Shown in pieces: positions 55,170 through 63,819 of a stretch of DNA of 64,000 bases. A program made the position numbers and the translations under genes. The stretch's first letter is position 1; the number at the start of each line of letters is the position of its first letter. The notes beneath the pieces are model-generated. The model worked only from the letters and a program-made list of their open reading frames with translations. It was not told where the DNA came from and did not search any database. The DNA comes from Micromonospora matsumotoense (GTDB lineage Bacteria > Actinomycetota > Actinomycetes > Mycobacteriales > Micromonosporaceae): NCBI RefSeq assembly GCF_900091525.1, contig NZ_FMCU01000006.1, forward strand, positions 124,001 to 188,000, written 5' to 3'.

Positions 55170-56171
55170 TTGAAATCCGCTCTGCGTTGGACTGTGAGTG
55201 CCGGTGCGGCATTTACCCTGATCCTGACCGGTGCGCCGGCAGCCGAGGCGAATTCCACCACGGTCGACCAGAAAGGAAACATCACCGCGATTGCCCGTAC
55301 GCTGGACGGCCGGGCGATCACCAACGAGAAAATCGCCAAGGAGGTGACCGACTTCTGGACCCCGGCGCGCATGGCGTCCGCCGTCGACCTGGACTTCCCG
55401 AAGTCGGCGTCCGCCACCCAGTCGACCGGCCGCGCGCCGAGGCCGACCGGGCCAGCCGGTTCGGTCGCGCCGGTGACGCCGCGCATCGCCGGCGGCCCCA
55501 GCACGCTGCTGAACGAGGCGGTGACCGTGGGTAAGGTCTACTTCACCGTCCCCGGCGGCGGCACCGCCTCCTGCTCGGCCAGCACGGTCGCCAGCGCCAA
55601 GCGGCGGCTCGTGGTGACCGCCGGCCACTGCGTTCACCAGGGCGCCGGCGGTGGGTGGTACACCAACTGGCAGTTCGTCCCCCGGTACCGCAACGGCGTC
55701 CGGCCGTTCGGCACCTTCGTGGCGTACACCCTCTCCACCCGTGGCGCGTGGGCCAGCTCGTCGAGCTACGCCGAGGACATGGGCATCGCGGTGATGTCCA
55801 ACGGCGGCATCTACAACGCCAAGGTCGTCGACACCGTCGGCGGCAACGGACTGCGGTGGAACTGGGGCTACAGCGTCGCGGTCACCGCCCTCGGCTACCC
55901 GTCCAACCTCGGCGGCGGTGAGAGCCAGCAATACTGCCAGAGCACGACCTGGGACGCGGGCGGCCAGCAGATCCGGATGTACTGCAACATGACCTATGGT
56001 TCCAGCGGCGGCCCCTGGTTGCAGGAATACAACGACTCGATCGGTGCCGGATACATCAACAGCACCGTCAGCCACGGCGACAATCCGGGTAACGGGCAAT
56101 TCGACGGCCCGTACTACGACGACGACATCAAGAGCCTGTACGACTACGCAGAAGCCGGCTCTCCGGCCTGA
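55170..56171 (+). CDS. Secreted trypsin/V8-like serine peptidase
   Basis: 333 residues from TTG 55170, chosen because AAGGAGG (55158-55164) is 5 nt upstream and the product then starts with a clean signal peptide (KSALRWTVSAGAAFTLILTGAPAAEA). A propeptide precedes the catalytic domain, whose triad is H in TAGHCV, D in AEDMGIAVM and S in SSGGPW. C-terminal YNDSIGAGYINSTVSHGDNPG is typical of actinobacterial V8-like peptidases. A hairpin follows. Confidence 0.9.
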   Translation: MKSALRWTVSAGAAFTLILTGAPAAEANSTTVDQKGNITAIARTLDGRAITNEKIAKEVTDFWTPARMASAVDLDFPKSASATQSTGRAPRPTGPAGSVAPVTPRIAGGPSTLLNEAVTVGKVYFTVPGGGTASCSASTVASAKRRLVVTAGHCVHQGAGGGWYTNWQFVPRYRNGVRPFGTFVAYTLSTRGAWASSSSYAEDMGIAVMSNGGIYNAKVVDTVGGNGLRWNWGYSVAVTALGYPSNLGGGESQQYCQSTTWDAGGQQIRMYCNMTYGSSGGPWLQEYNDSIGAGYINSTVSHGDNPGNGQFDGPYYDDDIKSLYDYAEAGSPA

Positions 56172-56183
56172 TCCCTCTCCCCA

Positions 56184-56218
56184 CGACAGCGCCCCGGCCG
56201 ACGGCCGGGGCGCTGTCG
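56184..56218 (+). terminator. Peptidase gene terminator
   Basis: A self-complementary run of 17-nt arms (56184-56200/56202-56218), effectively 15-16 bp. Confidence 0.85.
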
Positions 56219-56299
56219 CCGAGTGCAATTACCAGAATGGTTCTCGGAAGAAGAACTGTCCCGGGATTCAGGCTGGACGTGCCTGGGCTGGACCGCAGG

Positions 56300-56524
56300 C
56301 TACGGCGGCTGATGTCCCTGGCCGGCCTGCCGTACCCCTGCGCGCTGCACGAAGATGCTCCGCCGGGCCACCGCCCGGTCCCGGGCGTCGAGCTGGTAGA
56401 CGTCGCGCCACACCCACCCGTCGTACGTCGGCCGGGCGTCGATGCGGATCAGCCGGCACCGGATCGGGCGGATGAACTGCACACTGGCCGCCCGGGTGAT
56501 CAGCAGCAGGTCACCGGGCTTCAC
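56300..56524 (-). CDS. Small conserved actinobacterial protein
   Basis: 74 residues. MKPGDLLLITRAASVQFIRPI and WVWRDVYQLDARDRAVARRSIFVQ match a short family I have seen repeatedly in Micromonospora next to XRE regulators; its role is unknown. Overlaps the next minus-strand gene by 14 bp. Begins with ATG 56524. Confidence 0.6.
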   Translation of the reverse strand: MKPGDLLLITRAASVQFIRPIRCRLIRIDARPTYDGWVWRDVYQLDARDRAVARRSIFVQRAGVRQAGQGHQPP

Positions 56525-56768
56525 GGCGCGGCCGGCCCCTGCCGCTCACCGGCACCGGCACCGGCACCGAGGGCGGGGGCGGTGTGGTGTGGTGGGGAAG
56601 TGGGCGGTCGGGTCGGTCGCGCCAGGCGCGGAGGGTCTCGGCAGCTGAGGTGAGGCGGCGGCAGGAGCCGTCGGGCCGGCAGCGGGGGCAGGCGTTGCGG
56701 TGGTGGAAGTCGACCAGGTAGCCGACCATCAGGACGCGGAACGGCGGTTCGGGTCGCCCCTCACACAT
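56511..56768 (-). CDS. Small Cys/His-containing protein
   Basis: 85 residues. VDFHHRNACPRCRPDGSC has an H-x3-C-x2-C pattern that could bind zinc. The Pro/Val repeats (VPVPVPVS) near the C-terminus are coded by a CGGCAC repeat. Homologues are sometimes annotated as flavin reductase with little reason. Start uncertain (ATG 56768 or internal). Confidence 0.5.
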   Translation of the reverse strand: MCEGRPEPPFRVLMVGYLVDFHHRNACPRCRPDGSCRRLTSAAETLRAWRDRPDRPLPHHTTPPPPSVPVPVPVSGRGRPRREAR

Positions 56769-57366
56769 GGCGGGTGCCCCGCTGGACGCGTCGATCCTCG
56801 TCCCCGCTCGCCGGGGTGCGCCGGGGCGATGGCCTCATCGGCGGTGCTCCTCGACCGCGTGCCGGGCCCGCCACCGCGCGGCCGGGGTCATCAGTGGCCA
56901 GTCCCGCGCGAAGATCACCGTCGGGCTGTTCCACGCCGACCGTCCCGTCCCGCCCTCCCCGCAGGGTGTGCCGGGCAGGCGGCGTGGCGTGATCGACTCA
57001 CCTGAGCCGATATTGCGGTTTCCCGGCGCGGCGATACCGCTGTTTCGCCCCAGGTTAGATCGCGGTCGGCCTGGTTCGGCCGATCCGTCTACTCTGGCCG
57101 GTGATTCGGGCGGGTCAGCGTGTCGCGCGGGGGCGGATGACCGACGACATCGATCGGATGATCTTATCGCTGGAACCACTTCCATCGGGCCACGCGCCAC
57201 CTCCATTGCTCGTCGACAGGCGCTCTGCCAGCCACGATCCGAGAACAGCGGCGACCCGTGCAATGCTCCAGGTGAGACATTCGCCCGTATGACGGACCTT
57301 GTGGGGCGACGAAGCGAAAAGCACCGCACGGCGTGCCTGATGACGTGTCGTGGTGAGACAGGAAGG
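56769..57366. other. Intergenic region upstream of broken XRE gene
   Basis: 598 bp without a convincing gene. Contains GCGATACCGCTGTTTCGCC (57031-57049), a member of the ACCGCT element, and a short leaderless-style ORF (57101-57292) of unconvincing composition. Confidence 0.5.
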
Positions 57367-57612
57367 ATGGTGTCCGGGACGGAGATCGGCCCGACCGTGC
57401 CGAGAAGGTAACTCGGCCGACTGCTACGACAGGCCCGGGAAGCGGCCGGTTTCGGCCTGTAGGCCGCCGCGTCCGACCTGGAGTGGCCACGCGCCACGAT
57501 GTACCGAGTAGAGGCGGGGCAGACGCCGCTGCGCGCACTCGACATCGACCAGATGTGCCGCCTCCACGGCACCCCGTCCGAGCTGACCGAAGTCCTCGTG
57601 AGCCTGGCCTGA
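57367..57612 (+). pseudogene. Broken XRE-family regulator gene
   Basis: In one frame from ATG 57367 the product reads MVSGTEIGPTVPRR, stop (TAA 57409-57411), LGRLLRQAREAAGFGL, stop (TAG 57460-57462), AAASDLEWPRATMYRVEAGQ and TELTEVLVSLA-like end, then TGA at 57610. This is a standard XRE HTH with two nonsense codons (CAA or AAA to TAA; CAG or GAG to TAG) and no DUF5753 domain left. It sits divergent to the small-protein cassette at 56300-56768. Confidence 0.8.
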
Positions 57613-57710
57613 CCGACCCACCCGGGGCACCCGTCCGCGCCGGAACGGGCTTGCGGCCCGGTGGCCCGGGGTCCGCCAGAGAGCCCCCCGAGCCGGTGGC
57701 CGTGATGCGT

Positions 57711-58184
57711 TCAGTGGAACTGTCCGGGCTGGTAGGCGCCGGCCGGCTGCCGGGTGATGATGTTCATCCGGTTCGCCAGGTTCATGAACGAGATCAGGAA
57801 CACCAGCGCGACCAGTTGCTCGTCGTCGTAGTGCTTGGCGGCGTGCGTCCACACCTCGTCGCTGACCCCGCCGGCCGCGTCCGCCACCCGGGTTCCCTCC
57901 TCCGCCAGTGCCAGCGCGGCCCGCTCGGCCTCGGTGAACACCGTGGCCTCCCGCCAGGCCGCGACCAGGTTCAGCCGCACCGACGTCTCGCCCGCCGCAG
58001 CGGCGTCCTTGGTGTGCATGTCGACGCAGACGGCGCAGCCGTTGATCTGGCTCACGCGCAGCGCCACCAACTCCTGGGTGGCGGTCGGCAGCGGTGACTC
58101 CTTCAACGCCTTGCCCGCCGACATCATGTGCTTGAGGGCCCTGCCGGCGGTCGGGGCGGCGAGGAAGTTCAGTCGGGCGTCCAT
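57711..58184 (-). CDS. AhpD-like carboxymuconolactone decarboxylase-family protein
   Basis: 157 residues. The redox motif C50-AV-C53-xxx-H57 is in INGCAVCVDMHTKDA. ETSVRLNLVAAWREATVFTEAERAAL and WTHAAKHYDDEQLVALVFLISFMNLANRMN complete the alpha-helical CMD fold. Peroxidase or general disulfide activity is likely; substrate unknown. Divergent start close to other oxidoreductases. Confidence 0.9.
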   Translation of the reverse strand: MDARLNFLAAPTAGRALKHMMSAGKALKESPLPTATQELVALRVSQINGCAVCVDMHTKDAAAAGETSVRLNLVAAWREATVFTEAERAALALAEEGTRVADAAGGVSDEVWTHAAKHYDDEQLVALVFLISFMNLANRMNIITRQPAGAYQPGQFH

Positions 58185-58299
58185 GATGTGCTCCTCTGCG
58201 GTCGTTCATGGCTACACCCCCTGAGACGGGGCAGCCCACCGCCCGGTGACACGTCCGAACGTGACCCGCATCTCGCCGCTCGGCGGCTGACGTCGCCCG

Positions 58300-58893
58300 C
58301 TAACGGGGGCGGGACCCCCGCATGAACTGGTTGACGGCGGTCTGGGTGATCCCGTCGAGCAGCTCTGCTGCCACCAGGTTGCCGTTGACCAGGGTGGCGA
58401 TGCCCTGCAACGTGGCGAACAGCACGATGCCGGCGTGCTCCGGGGGGCCGGGCTCCAGCACGCCCTGGGCCTGCCCCTGGGCGATCAACTCGTGCATCAG
58501 CCCGAACGGCCCGGCGGCGGCGACGACGAGATGGTCGGCCCCCTCCCGGTGCTTGGCGGTGAACATCAGCTCCAGCAGGGCGGCGTCCTCGGTGGCGAAC
58601 CGCAGGTAGGCGGCGGCCATGGCGTGCAGGCGCGGCCCGAAGTCCGGCCCGGCGGCGGTGAGCGCCGCGCGCAGCTCCGCGTGCAGCCGGGCGAACCCGG
58701 CCTCGGCGAGGGCGTCCAGCAGCGCCTGCCGGTCCGGGAAGTGCCGGCGCGGCGCGGCGTGACTGACGCCGACCTCCCGGGCCAGTTCGCGCAGCGAGAG
58801 CTGGCCCGCGCCGTGCTGGCGCAGGCTGCTCTCGGCGGCGGCGAGCAGCGTCGACCGCAGGTTTCCATGGTGGTACGCGGGCACGACGGTCAT
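58300..58893 (-). CDS. TetR-family transcriptional regulator
   Basis: 197 residues from ATG 58893. HTH at ~10-55 (YHHGNLRSTLLAAAESSLRQHG, LSLRELAREVGVSHAAPRRHFPD) and TetR_C-like ligand domain ending AVNQFMRGSRPR. Divergent from the SDR gene (58 bp between starts), so it probably represses that gene and itself. Confidence 0.9.
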   Translation of the reverse strand: MTVVPAYHHGNLRSTLLAAAESSLRQHGAGQLSLRELAREVGVSHAAPRRHFPDRQALLDALAEAGFARLHAELRAALTAAGPDFGPRLHAMAAAYLRFATEDAALLELMFTAKHREGADHLVVAAAGPFGLMHELIAQGQAQGVLEPGPPEHAGIVLFATLQGIATLVNGNLVAAELLDGITQTAVNQFMRGSRPR

Positions 58894-58921
58894 GGTAGCC
58901 GGAAAGATGTCGTCGTTGCCG

Positions 58922-58948
58922 ACATTGTTGTCGCCGTATACATTGTTG
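58922..58948. promoter_or_regulatory. Candidate TetR operator (direct repeats)
   Basis: ACATTGTTG occurs at 58922-58930 and 58940-58948, 18 bp apart, in the short TetR-SDR gap. Related CAAC/GTTG arms lie at the SDR start. Confidence 0.45.
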
Positions 58949-58951
58949 GCC

Positions 58952-59854
58952 ATGACAACATTCACGACCGCCCAGATCCCCACCCTGACCGGCCGTACCG
59001 TCATCGTCACCGGCGCGAACAGCGGCATCGGCCGGGTCGCCGCCGGGGCGCTCGCCGCCCGGGGTGCCCGCGTCGTCCTCGCCGCCCGCGACCTCGCCAA
59101 GGGCCAGGCCGCCGCTGCGGGCATGACCGGCGACGTCGAGGTGCGGCGGCTCGACCTGGCCGACCTCGCCTCGGTGCGCGCGTTCGCCGAGGGCTGCGTC
59201 GGGCCGATCGACCTGCTGATCAACAACGCCGGGCTGATGATCCCGCCGCTCGGCCGTACCGCCGACGGTTTCGAGCTGCAGTTCGGCACCAACCACCTCG
59301 GGCACTTCGCGCTCACCAACCTGCTGCTGCCCCAGATCCAGGGGCGGGTGGTCACCGTCGCCTCCTCCGCGCACCGGGCCGGAAAGATCGATTTCGCCGA
59401 CCCCAACTGGGAGCGCCGGCCCTACCGGGCGTTCCCCGCGTACGCCCAGTCGAAGCTGGCGAACCTGTTGTTCACCGCCGAACTGCACCGCCGCCTCGCC
59501 GAGGTCGGCTCGCCGGTGCTGGCGACCGCCGCCCACCCCGGCCTGGCCGCCACCAACCTGCTCGGGCACCTCGCCAACGATCGCTCCCTGCGGCAACGGC
59601 TCCAGACGACACTGGTCAACCGCTTCGCGCAGAGCGGCGACGACGGCGCGTTGCCCACCCTCTACGCGGCGGTGGCCGACGTCCCGGGCGGCAGCTACGC
59701 CGGGCCGGACGGCTTCTTCGAAGGGCGCGGTGCGCCGAAGCTCGTCGGCCGGTCGAAGGCCGCCCGGGACGGCAACGTCGCCCGTCGCCTGTGGACGGTC
59801 TCCGAGGAACTGACCGGCGTCACCTTCCCCCTTGCCGCCCAGCCCACCCGGTAG
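58952..59854 (+). CDS. Short-chain dehydrogenase/reductase
   Basis: 300 residues from ATG 58952. Rossmann motif VTGANSGIGR, NNAG, catalytic Ser in TVASSAH and Tyr-x3-Lys in AYAQSKLAN. Retinol-dehydrogenase-like subgroup. Substrate unknown; induction by the TetR ligand is likely. Confidence 0.92.
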   Translation: MTTFTTAQIPTLTGRTVIVTGANSGIGRVAAGALAARGARVVLAARDLAKGQAAAAGMTGDVEVRRLDLADLASVRAFAEGCVGPIDLLINNAGLMIPPLGRTADGFELQFGTNHLGHFALTNLLLPQIQGRVVTVASSAHRAGKIDFADPNWERRPYRAFPAYAQSKLANLLFTAELHRRLAEVGSPVLATAAHPGLAATNLLGHLANDRSLRQRLQTTLVNRFAQSGDDGALPTLYAAVADVPGGSYAGPDGFFEGRGAPKLVGRSKAARDGNVARRLWTVSEELTGVTFPLAAQPTR

Positions 59855-59976
59855 GTGGCCCCCGGGGCGGGTCGCCGGCAGTGGACCACAGGTGGCGGAC
59901 CCGCCCGTGCCGAGCTGTGCCGGGCACCGGCGCTCTCGCTGCCGGGCGTTGTCTGCCGCACGGTTAGGGTGGGGAC

Positions 59977-60417
59977 ATGGTGTTCTGGCAGCTGACGATC
60001 GATGCGAACGACCCGTCCCTGCTGGCCCGGTTCTGGGCGCAGGCGCTGGGCTACCAGTCGACGCCGCCGACGCAGCCGCAGACCACCTGGCACGCGCACT
60101 TCCGCGGCCGGTTGGGTGGGCAAGCGGCATTCGAGGATCGGCTGTTCGACCCGGCCGGGCTGCGCCCACCGATCTGGTTCCAGCGGGTGCCGGAGGCGAG
60201 GGCCGGAAAGAACCGGCTCCACCTGGACATCTACCCCACCGGCCGGGACGACGCCCTGCCCCAGGCGCAGCGGATCGAGATCGTCGAGGCGAAGGTGGCC
60301 GAGCTGGTCGCCATCGGCGCGACCGTCCAGCGCCGGACCCGGGGCGACGACCCGGCCGACCTCTTCTACTACGTCACGATGCACGACCCGGAAGGCAACG
60401 TGTTCTGCGTGAGCTGA
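59977..60417 (+). CDS. VOC-family (glyoxalase/bleomycin-resistance-like) protein
   Basis: 146 residues from ATG 59977; TAGGGT at 59965-59970 is six nt before it, a leaderless start. VFWQLTIDANDPSLLARFWAQALGY, the KNRLHLDIYPTGRDD strand and the MHDPEGNVFCVS end are VOC features (two beta-alpha-beta3 modules). Metal ligands look partly conserved. Function undefined. Confidence 0.88.
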   Translation: MVFWQLTIDANDPSLLARFWAQALGYQSTPPTQPQTTWHAHFRGRLGGQAAFEDRLFDPAGLRPPIWFQRVPEARAGKNRLHLDIYPTGRDDALPQAQRIEIVEAKVAELVAIGATVQRRTRGDDPADLFYYVTMHDPEGNVFCVS

Positions 60418-60595
60418 CCGGCCGGGGCGTAGCCGTCGGTAGGGCCGGCCAGCCCCCGCCGGGCTCGTCCAACGGTCGTCGGGCCACGGCGTCGGGCCAC
60501 GCCGGTGGGCACGGCGTACCCCCGGGCGGAGCGGAGCTGGGCCACGGCGGTCAGGGGCCGGTGGGGCGGGCGCACCGACCGCCCGGTGTCGGCGC

Positions 60596-61615
60596 TCAGC
60601 GGCGGCGCAGCGCCGGGTCGAGCAGGGCCGGCGGGGTGTCGTGCTTCTCGTCCGGGGCGAGGTCGACGCCGGGGGCGACGATCGCGTCGATCGCGTCGAG
60701 CACGTCGGCGGTGAGCACGGTGTCGGCGGCGGCGAGCTGGGACCGCAGGTGGTCCATCGTGCGGGGACCGATGATCGCGCTGGTCACGGCGGGGTGCGCG
60801 GTGACGAACCCGAGGGCGAGCTGGATCAGGGTCAGCCCGGCCCCGTCGGCCACCTTGGCCAGCTGTTCGACCGCGTCGAGCCGGGCCCGGTTGGCGGCGA
60901 TGGTGAGATCGAAGCGCTGCGGCAGGACGTCCGCGCGGTGGGTGCTGATCTCCCGGCCCGCGCGGACCGCGCCCGACAGCCAGCCGGAGGCGAGCGGGCT
61001 CCAGGCGAGCACGCCCAGCCCGTACTGCGCGGTGACCGGCAGGACGTGTGCCTCGATGCCGCGTTGCAGGATCGAGTAGCTGGGCTGCTCGGTGACGTAC
61101 CGGCCCAGGTGGTGCTCCCGGGCGGCCCACTCGGCCTGCACGAGCCGGTATGCCGGGAACGTCGAGCAGCCGAAGTAGCGGATCTTGCCGGCCCGCTGGA
61201 GGTCGGTCAGCGCGGACAGGGTCTCCTCGTCGCTGGTCGTCGGGTCCCACCGGTGGATCTGGTAGAGGTCGACGTGGTCGACGCCGAGCCGACGCAGGCT
61301 GTCGTCCAGCGCGGTGACCAGCCAGCGTCGGGAGCTGCCCTGGTGGTTGCGCTCGTCGCCCATCGGCATGGTCGCCTTGGTGGCCAGCACGATGTCGTCG
61401 CGGCGGCCGGCGATCGCCCGGCCGACCAACTCCTCCGACTCGCCCTGGCTGTACCGGTCGGCGGTGTCGATCACGTTGATCCCGCCCGCCAGGGCGGCGT
61501 CGATGATCGCGGTGGCCTCGTCCTGGCTGGTCCGGCCGATGGCACCGAAGTTCATCGCGCCGAGCGCGAGGGTGCTGACCTGCACGCCGGTGCGGCCGAG
61601 GGTGCGGTAGTGCAT
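60596..61615 (-). CDS. Aldo/keto reductase
   Basis: 339 residues from ATG 61615. TIM-barrel with catalytic Asp-Tyr-Lys-His pattern in NVIDTADRYSQGESEELVG, LATKATMPMG and QIHRWDP. Phosphate-binding end TSAIIGPRTMDHLRSQL. NADPH reductase with unknown carbonyl substrate. Divergent from a TetR gene, with two operator palindromes between them. Confidence 0.93.
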   Translation of the reverse strand: MHYRTLGRTGVQVSTLALGAMNFGAIGRTSQDEATAIIDAALAGGINVIDTADRYSQGESEELVGRAIAGRRDDIVLATKATMPMGDERNHQGSSRRWLVTALDDSLRRLGVDHVDLYQIHRWDPTTSDEETLSALTDLQRAGKIRYFGCSTFPAYRLVQAEWAAREHHLGRYVTEQPSYSILQRGIEAHVLPVTAQYGLGVLAWSPLASGWLSGAVRAGREISTHRADVLPQRFDLTIAANRARLDAVEQLAKVADGAGLTLIQLALGFVTAHPAVTSAIIGPRTMDHLRSQLAAADTVLTADVLDAIDAIVAPGVDLAPDEKHDTPPALLDPALRRR

Positions 61616-61698
61616 GACTGTTCCTCCGGGCGGGATGGGGGCAGGGAGATGGTGACGCGGCCTGGTCCCCAGCCGGGGGCTCTGGCATCATGGGGTCA

Positions 61699-61743
61699 AG
61701 CGGAACCGCGTTCCGCTAAGGAATATACGGAACGATGTTCCGT
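61699..61743. promoter_or_regulatory. Twin TetR operators CGGAAC-N3-GTTCCG
   Basis: AGCGGAAC CGC GTTCCGCT (61699-61717) and ACGGAAC GAT GTTCCGT (61727-61743) have the same architecture, with centres 27 bp apart. Confidence 0.75.
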
Positions 61744-61765
61744 TTGCCAAGGGGGTGCGGGCACG

Positions 61766-62347
61766 GTGGCTGGCAGCGACCGCGGTTCGGGGACATCGAC
61801 CCCGCGTAAGCGGGCCGACGCCCGGCGCAACGAGGCGACCCTGCTGGCGGCTGCCGCCGCAGCCTTCCTCGCCGCCGGAGTCGATGCACCGGTACGCGAC
61901 ATCGCCGCCCGGGCCGGCGTCGGCGTGGGCACGATCTACCGCCACTTCCCGACCCGGGCCGACCTCATCGTCGCCGTCTACCGGCACCAGGTGCAGGCGT
62001 GCGCCGAGGCCGCGCCGACCCTGCTCGCCACCAGCGGTACGCCGCACGCCGCCCTGACCGCCTGGATCGACCTCTTCGTCGACTTCCTCGCCACCAAGCA
62101 CGGCCTCGCCGAGGCGCTGAACTCCGATTCCGCCGCCTTCGAGACGCTGCACGGGTACTTCCTCGACCACCTCGTCCCCGCGTGTGCCCACCTGCTCGAC
62201 GCCGCCGCCGAGGCCGGCGAGATCCGTCCCGACACCAACGCTGAGGAACTGCTGTTCGCCGTCGGCAACCTCTGCGCCGGCCGCGCCCCCCACTACGACG
62301 CCCGCCGCATGGTCGGGCTCCTCGTCGCGGGGCTGCGCCTGCGGTGA
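61766..62347 (+). CDS. TetR-family transcriptional regulator
   Basis: 193 residues from GTG 61766, AAGGGGG upstream. HTH: RKRADARRNEATLLAAAAAAFLA, VRDIAARAGVGVGTIYRHFPTRADLIVAVY. C-terminal ligand domain ends RMVGLLVAGLRLR. Likely represses itself and the divergent aldo/keto reductase through the twin operators. Confidence 0.92.
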   Translation: MAGSDRGSGTSTPRKRADARRNEATLLAAAAAAFLAAGVDAPVRDIAARAGVGVGTIYRHFPTRADLIVAVYRHQVQACAEAAPTLLATSGTPHAALTAWIDLFVDFLATKHGLAEALNSDSAAFETLHGYFLDHLVPACAHLLDAAAEAGEIRPDTNAEELLFAVGNLCAGRAPHYDARRMVGLLVAGLRLR

Positions 62348-62348
62348 G

Positions 62349-62378
62349 GGGCGGTGTCCGGCATCCCGGGCACCGCCC
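62349..62378 (+). terminator. TetR gene terminator
   Basis: 11-bp arms with one G-T pair right after the stop codon. Confidence 0.65.
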
Positions 62379-62398
62379 GTCGGGCGGACCGCGTCCGT

Positions 62399-63069
62399 TC
62401 AGCCGTGCCGGTCGGCCGCAGGCTGGCGCGAGTAGTGCTCGGCGACGGCGGCGAACGCGGCCTTCGGCTCCCAGGGCAGCCCGGGGTACGTGTCGCCGGT
62501 GCGGCCGTCGAGCACCTTGACGATCCCGGGCTGGCGAGGTCGAGGTCGTACCGGGGATCGCCGTCCGGCCGGTGCGGCAGGCTGGGCAACGCGAAGAGGT
62601 GGACGAAGGCGCTGTCGACGCCCTCGCTGTCGAAGATGTCGAGCAGTTCGCGCAGGTAGGCGGCCTGACCGTCCTCGTCGCGCTCGTACACCCCGTTCAG
62701 TCGCTGGGGCGTGCCGCTGGTCGCGTCGTACTCGATGATCTCCATGCTGCGTGGCGCGACATCACCCGCGCCGCGCCAGGTCGCGGTGCCGAAGCCGGTG
62801 ACGGCGACCGGCTTGGGCTGGTCGACCAGCCGGCGTACGCCGTCGCGGAACTGGTCGGCGACCTCGGCCGACCGGATGAGTTCGAGGGTCACCACGTCGA
62901 ACAGGTCCCAGTCGACGCCCTCGAACGGGATCGCGGCGTAGGTGACCTTCCCGTGGAAGCGTTCGCGGACCGCCGCCACGGTGCTGCGCAGGAACCGGCC
63001 GAGGCGGTCACTGATCTCGGCCATGCGCTCGGCGCGGCCGTTGGGGTCGGTCAGCAGATGGTCGAGACG
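62399..63069 (-). pseudogene. Remnant of an abortive-infection-like/glycosidase-like protein gene
   Basis: On the minus strand the product reads from LLTDPNGRAERMAEISDRL through FHGKVTYAAIPFEGVDWDLFD, PVAVTGFGTATWRGAGD, DGQAAYLRELLDIFDSEGVD to RYDLDLASPG. At about 62521-62535 the frame shifts, and the rest (IVKVLDGRTGDTYPGLPWEP, AAFAAVAEHYSRQP) continues in another frame to TGA at 62399-62401. The N-terminal half is missing. I recall similar full-length actinobacterial proteins annotated as abortive infection protein, but that name is not backed here. Confidence 0.75.
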
Positions 63070-63654
63070 GTCCCCGAGGCGCTCCAGTCGGCGGCGCTGC
63101 GCCTGGCGCTGGAGCGGGGGCCGGACAACGTCCGCGTCGAGGAGATCGCCCAGGCGGCCGGCGTGTCGCCCCGGACCTACAACAACTACTTCGCGAGCCG
63201 GGAACAGGCGATCGTCGCCGGGGTCGCCGCGGACCGTGCGGCGACAGCGGCGGCGGCCGTGCTCGCCCGGCCCGCCGGGGTCGGTCTCGGCGACGCGGTC
63301 ATCGACGCCGTCGCGGGGCTGTACACCGACCCCGGTGACCACCCGCCCGCCGCGCTGCTGATGATCGCCGCCAGCCCCGCGCTGCGCGCCTGCTACGTCG
63401 AGGCCCTCACCACGTTCGAGGAGCCGCTCGCCGCAGCGGTCACCACCCGCTGTCCGGGCATCGGACCCCTGGCCGCCCAGGTGCTCGCCGCCGCTGTCGG
63501 CGCGGCGGCCAGGGTGGCGCTCCGGCAGTGGCTGCACGGCGCGACCGAGGTGCCGTCGATGGCCGGTTTCGTGGTGCCGTCCGGGCCGCTGCCGGACCTC
63601 GTCCGGGCCGCCCTGCTGCCGCTCGCCCCCGCGCTCGACGCCGCGAAGCCCTGA
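63058..63654 (+). CDS. TetR-family regulator, probably N-terminally truncated
   Basis: 198 residues if started at ATG 63058. The HTH core is present (ALQSAALRLALERGPDNVRVEEIAQAAGVSPRTYNNYFASREQAIV), but the basic N-terminal arm (usually RERKKxRTRE before this core) is replaced by MVETVPE, which overlaps the end of the antisense pseudogene. The ligand domain (residues ~75-198) seems whole. Its own 5' end and promoter were probably lost in a deletion, so expression is doubtful. Confidence 0.7.
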   Translation: MVETVPEALQSAALRLALERGPDNVRVEEIAQAAGVSPRTYNNYFASREQAIVAGVAADRAATAAAAVLARPAGVGLGDAVIDAVAGLYTDPGDHPPAALLMIAASPALRACYVEALTTFEEPLAAAVTTRCPGIGPLAAQVLAAAVGAAARVALRQWLHGATEVPSMAGFVVPSGPLPDLVRAALLPLAPALDAAKP

Positions 63655-63761
63655 CCCGCCGTTCGCCTGCCGCCCGCAACCCCGCCCCCGTCGGGTGGGA
63701 GACGGTCGCGCGTGGTGCCGACGCGCGATCCGGTCCCGGCCCGGCGGGGGCGGGTGTTCGA

Positions 63762-63794
63762 GGTGGGTCGGGCCCGGACCAGACCCGACCCGCC
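63762..63794. terminator. Hairpin between convergent genes
   Basis: 11-bp arms (one G-T pair) between the TetR gene and the minus-strand gene at the window edge. Confidence 0.6.
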
Positions 63795-63819
63795 GGGGCG
63801 GCCACCCCGGCTGGGGTGG

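Noticed and set aside
57101..57292. Small ORF (63 codons) after a TACTCT -10-like box
   Set aside because: No ribosome-binding site, no recognisable motif, and composition similar to surrounding non-coding DNA; left unannotated.
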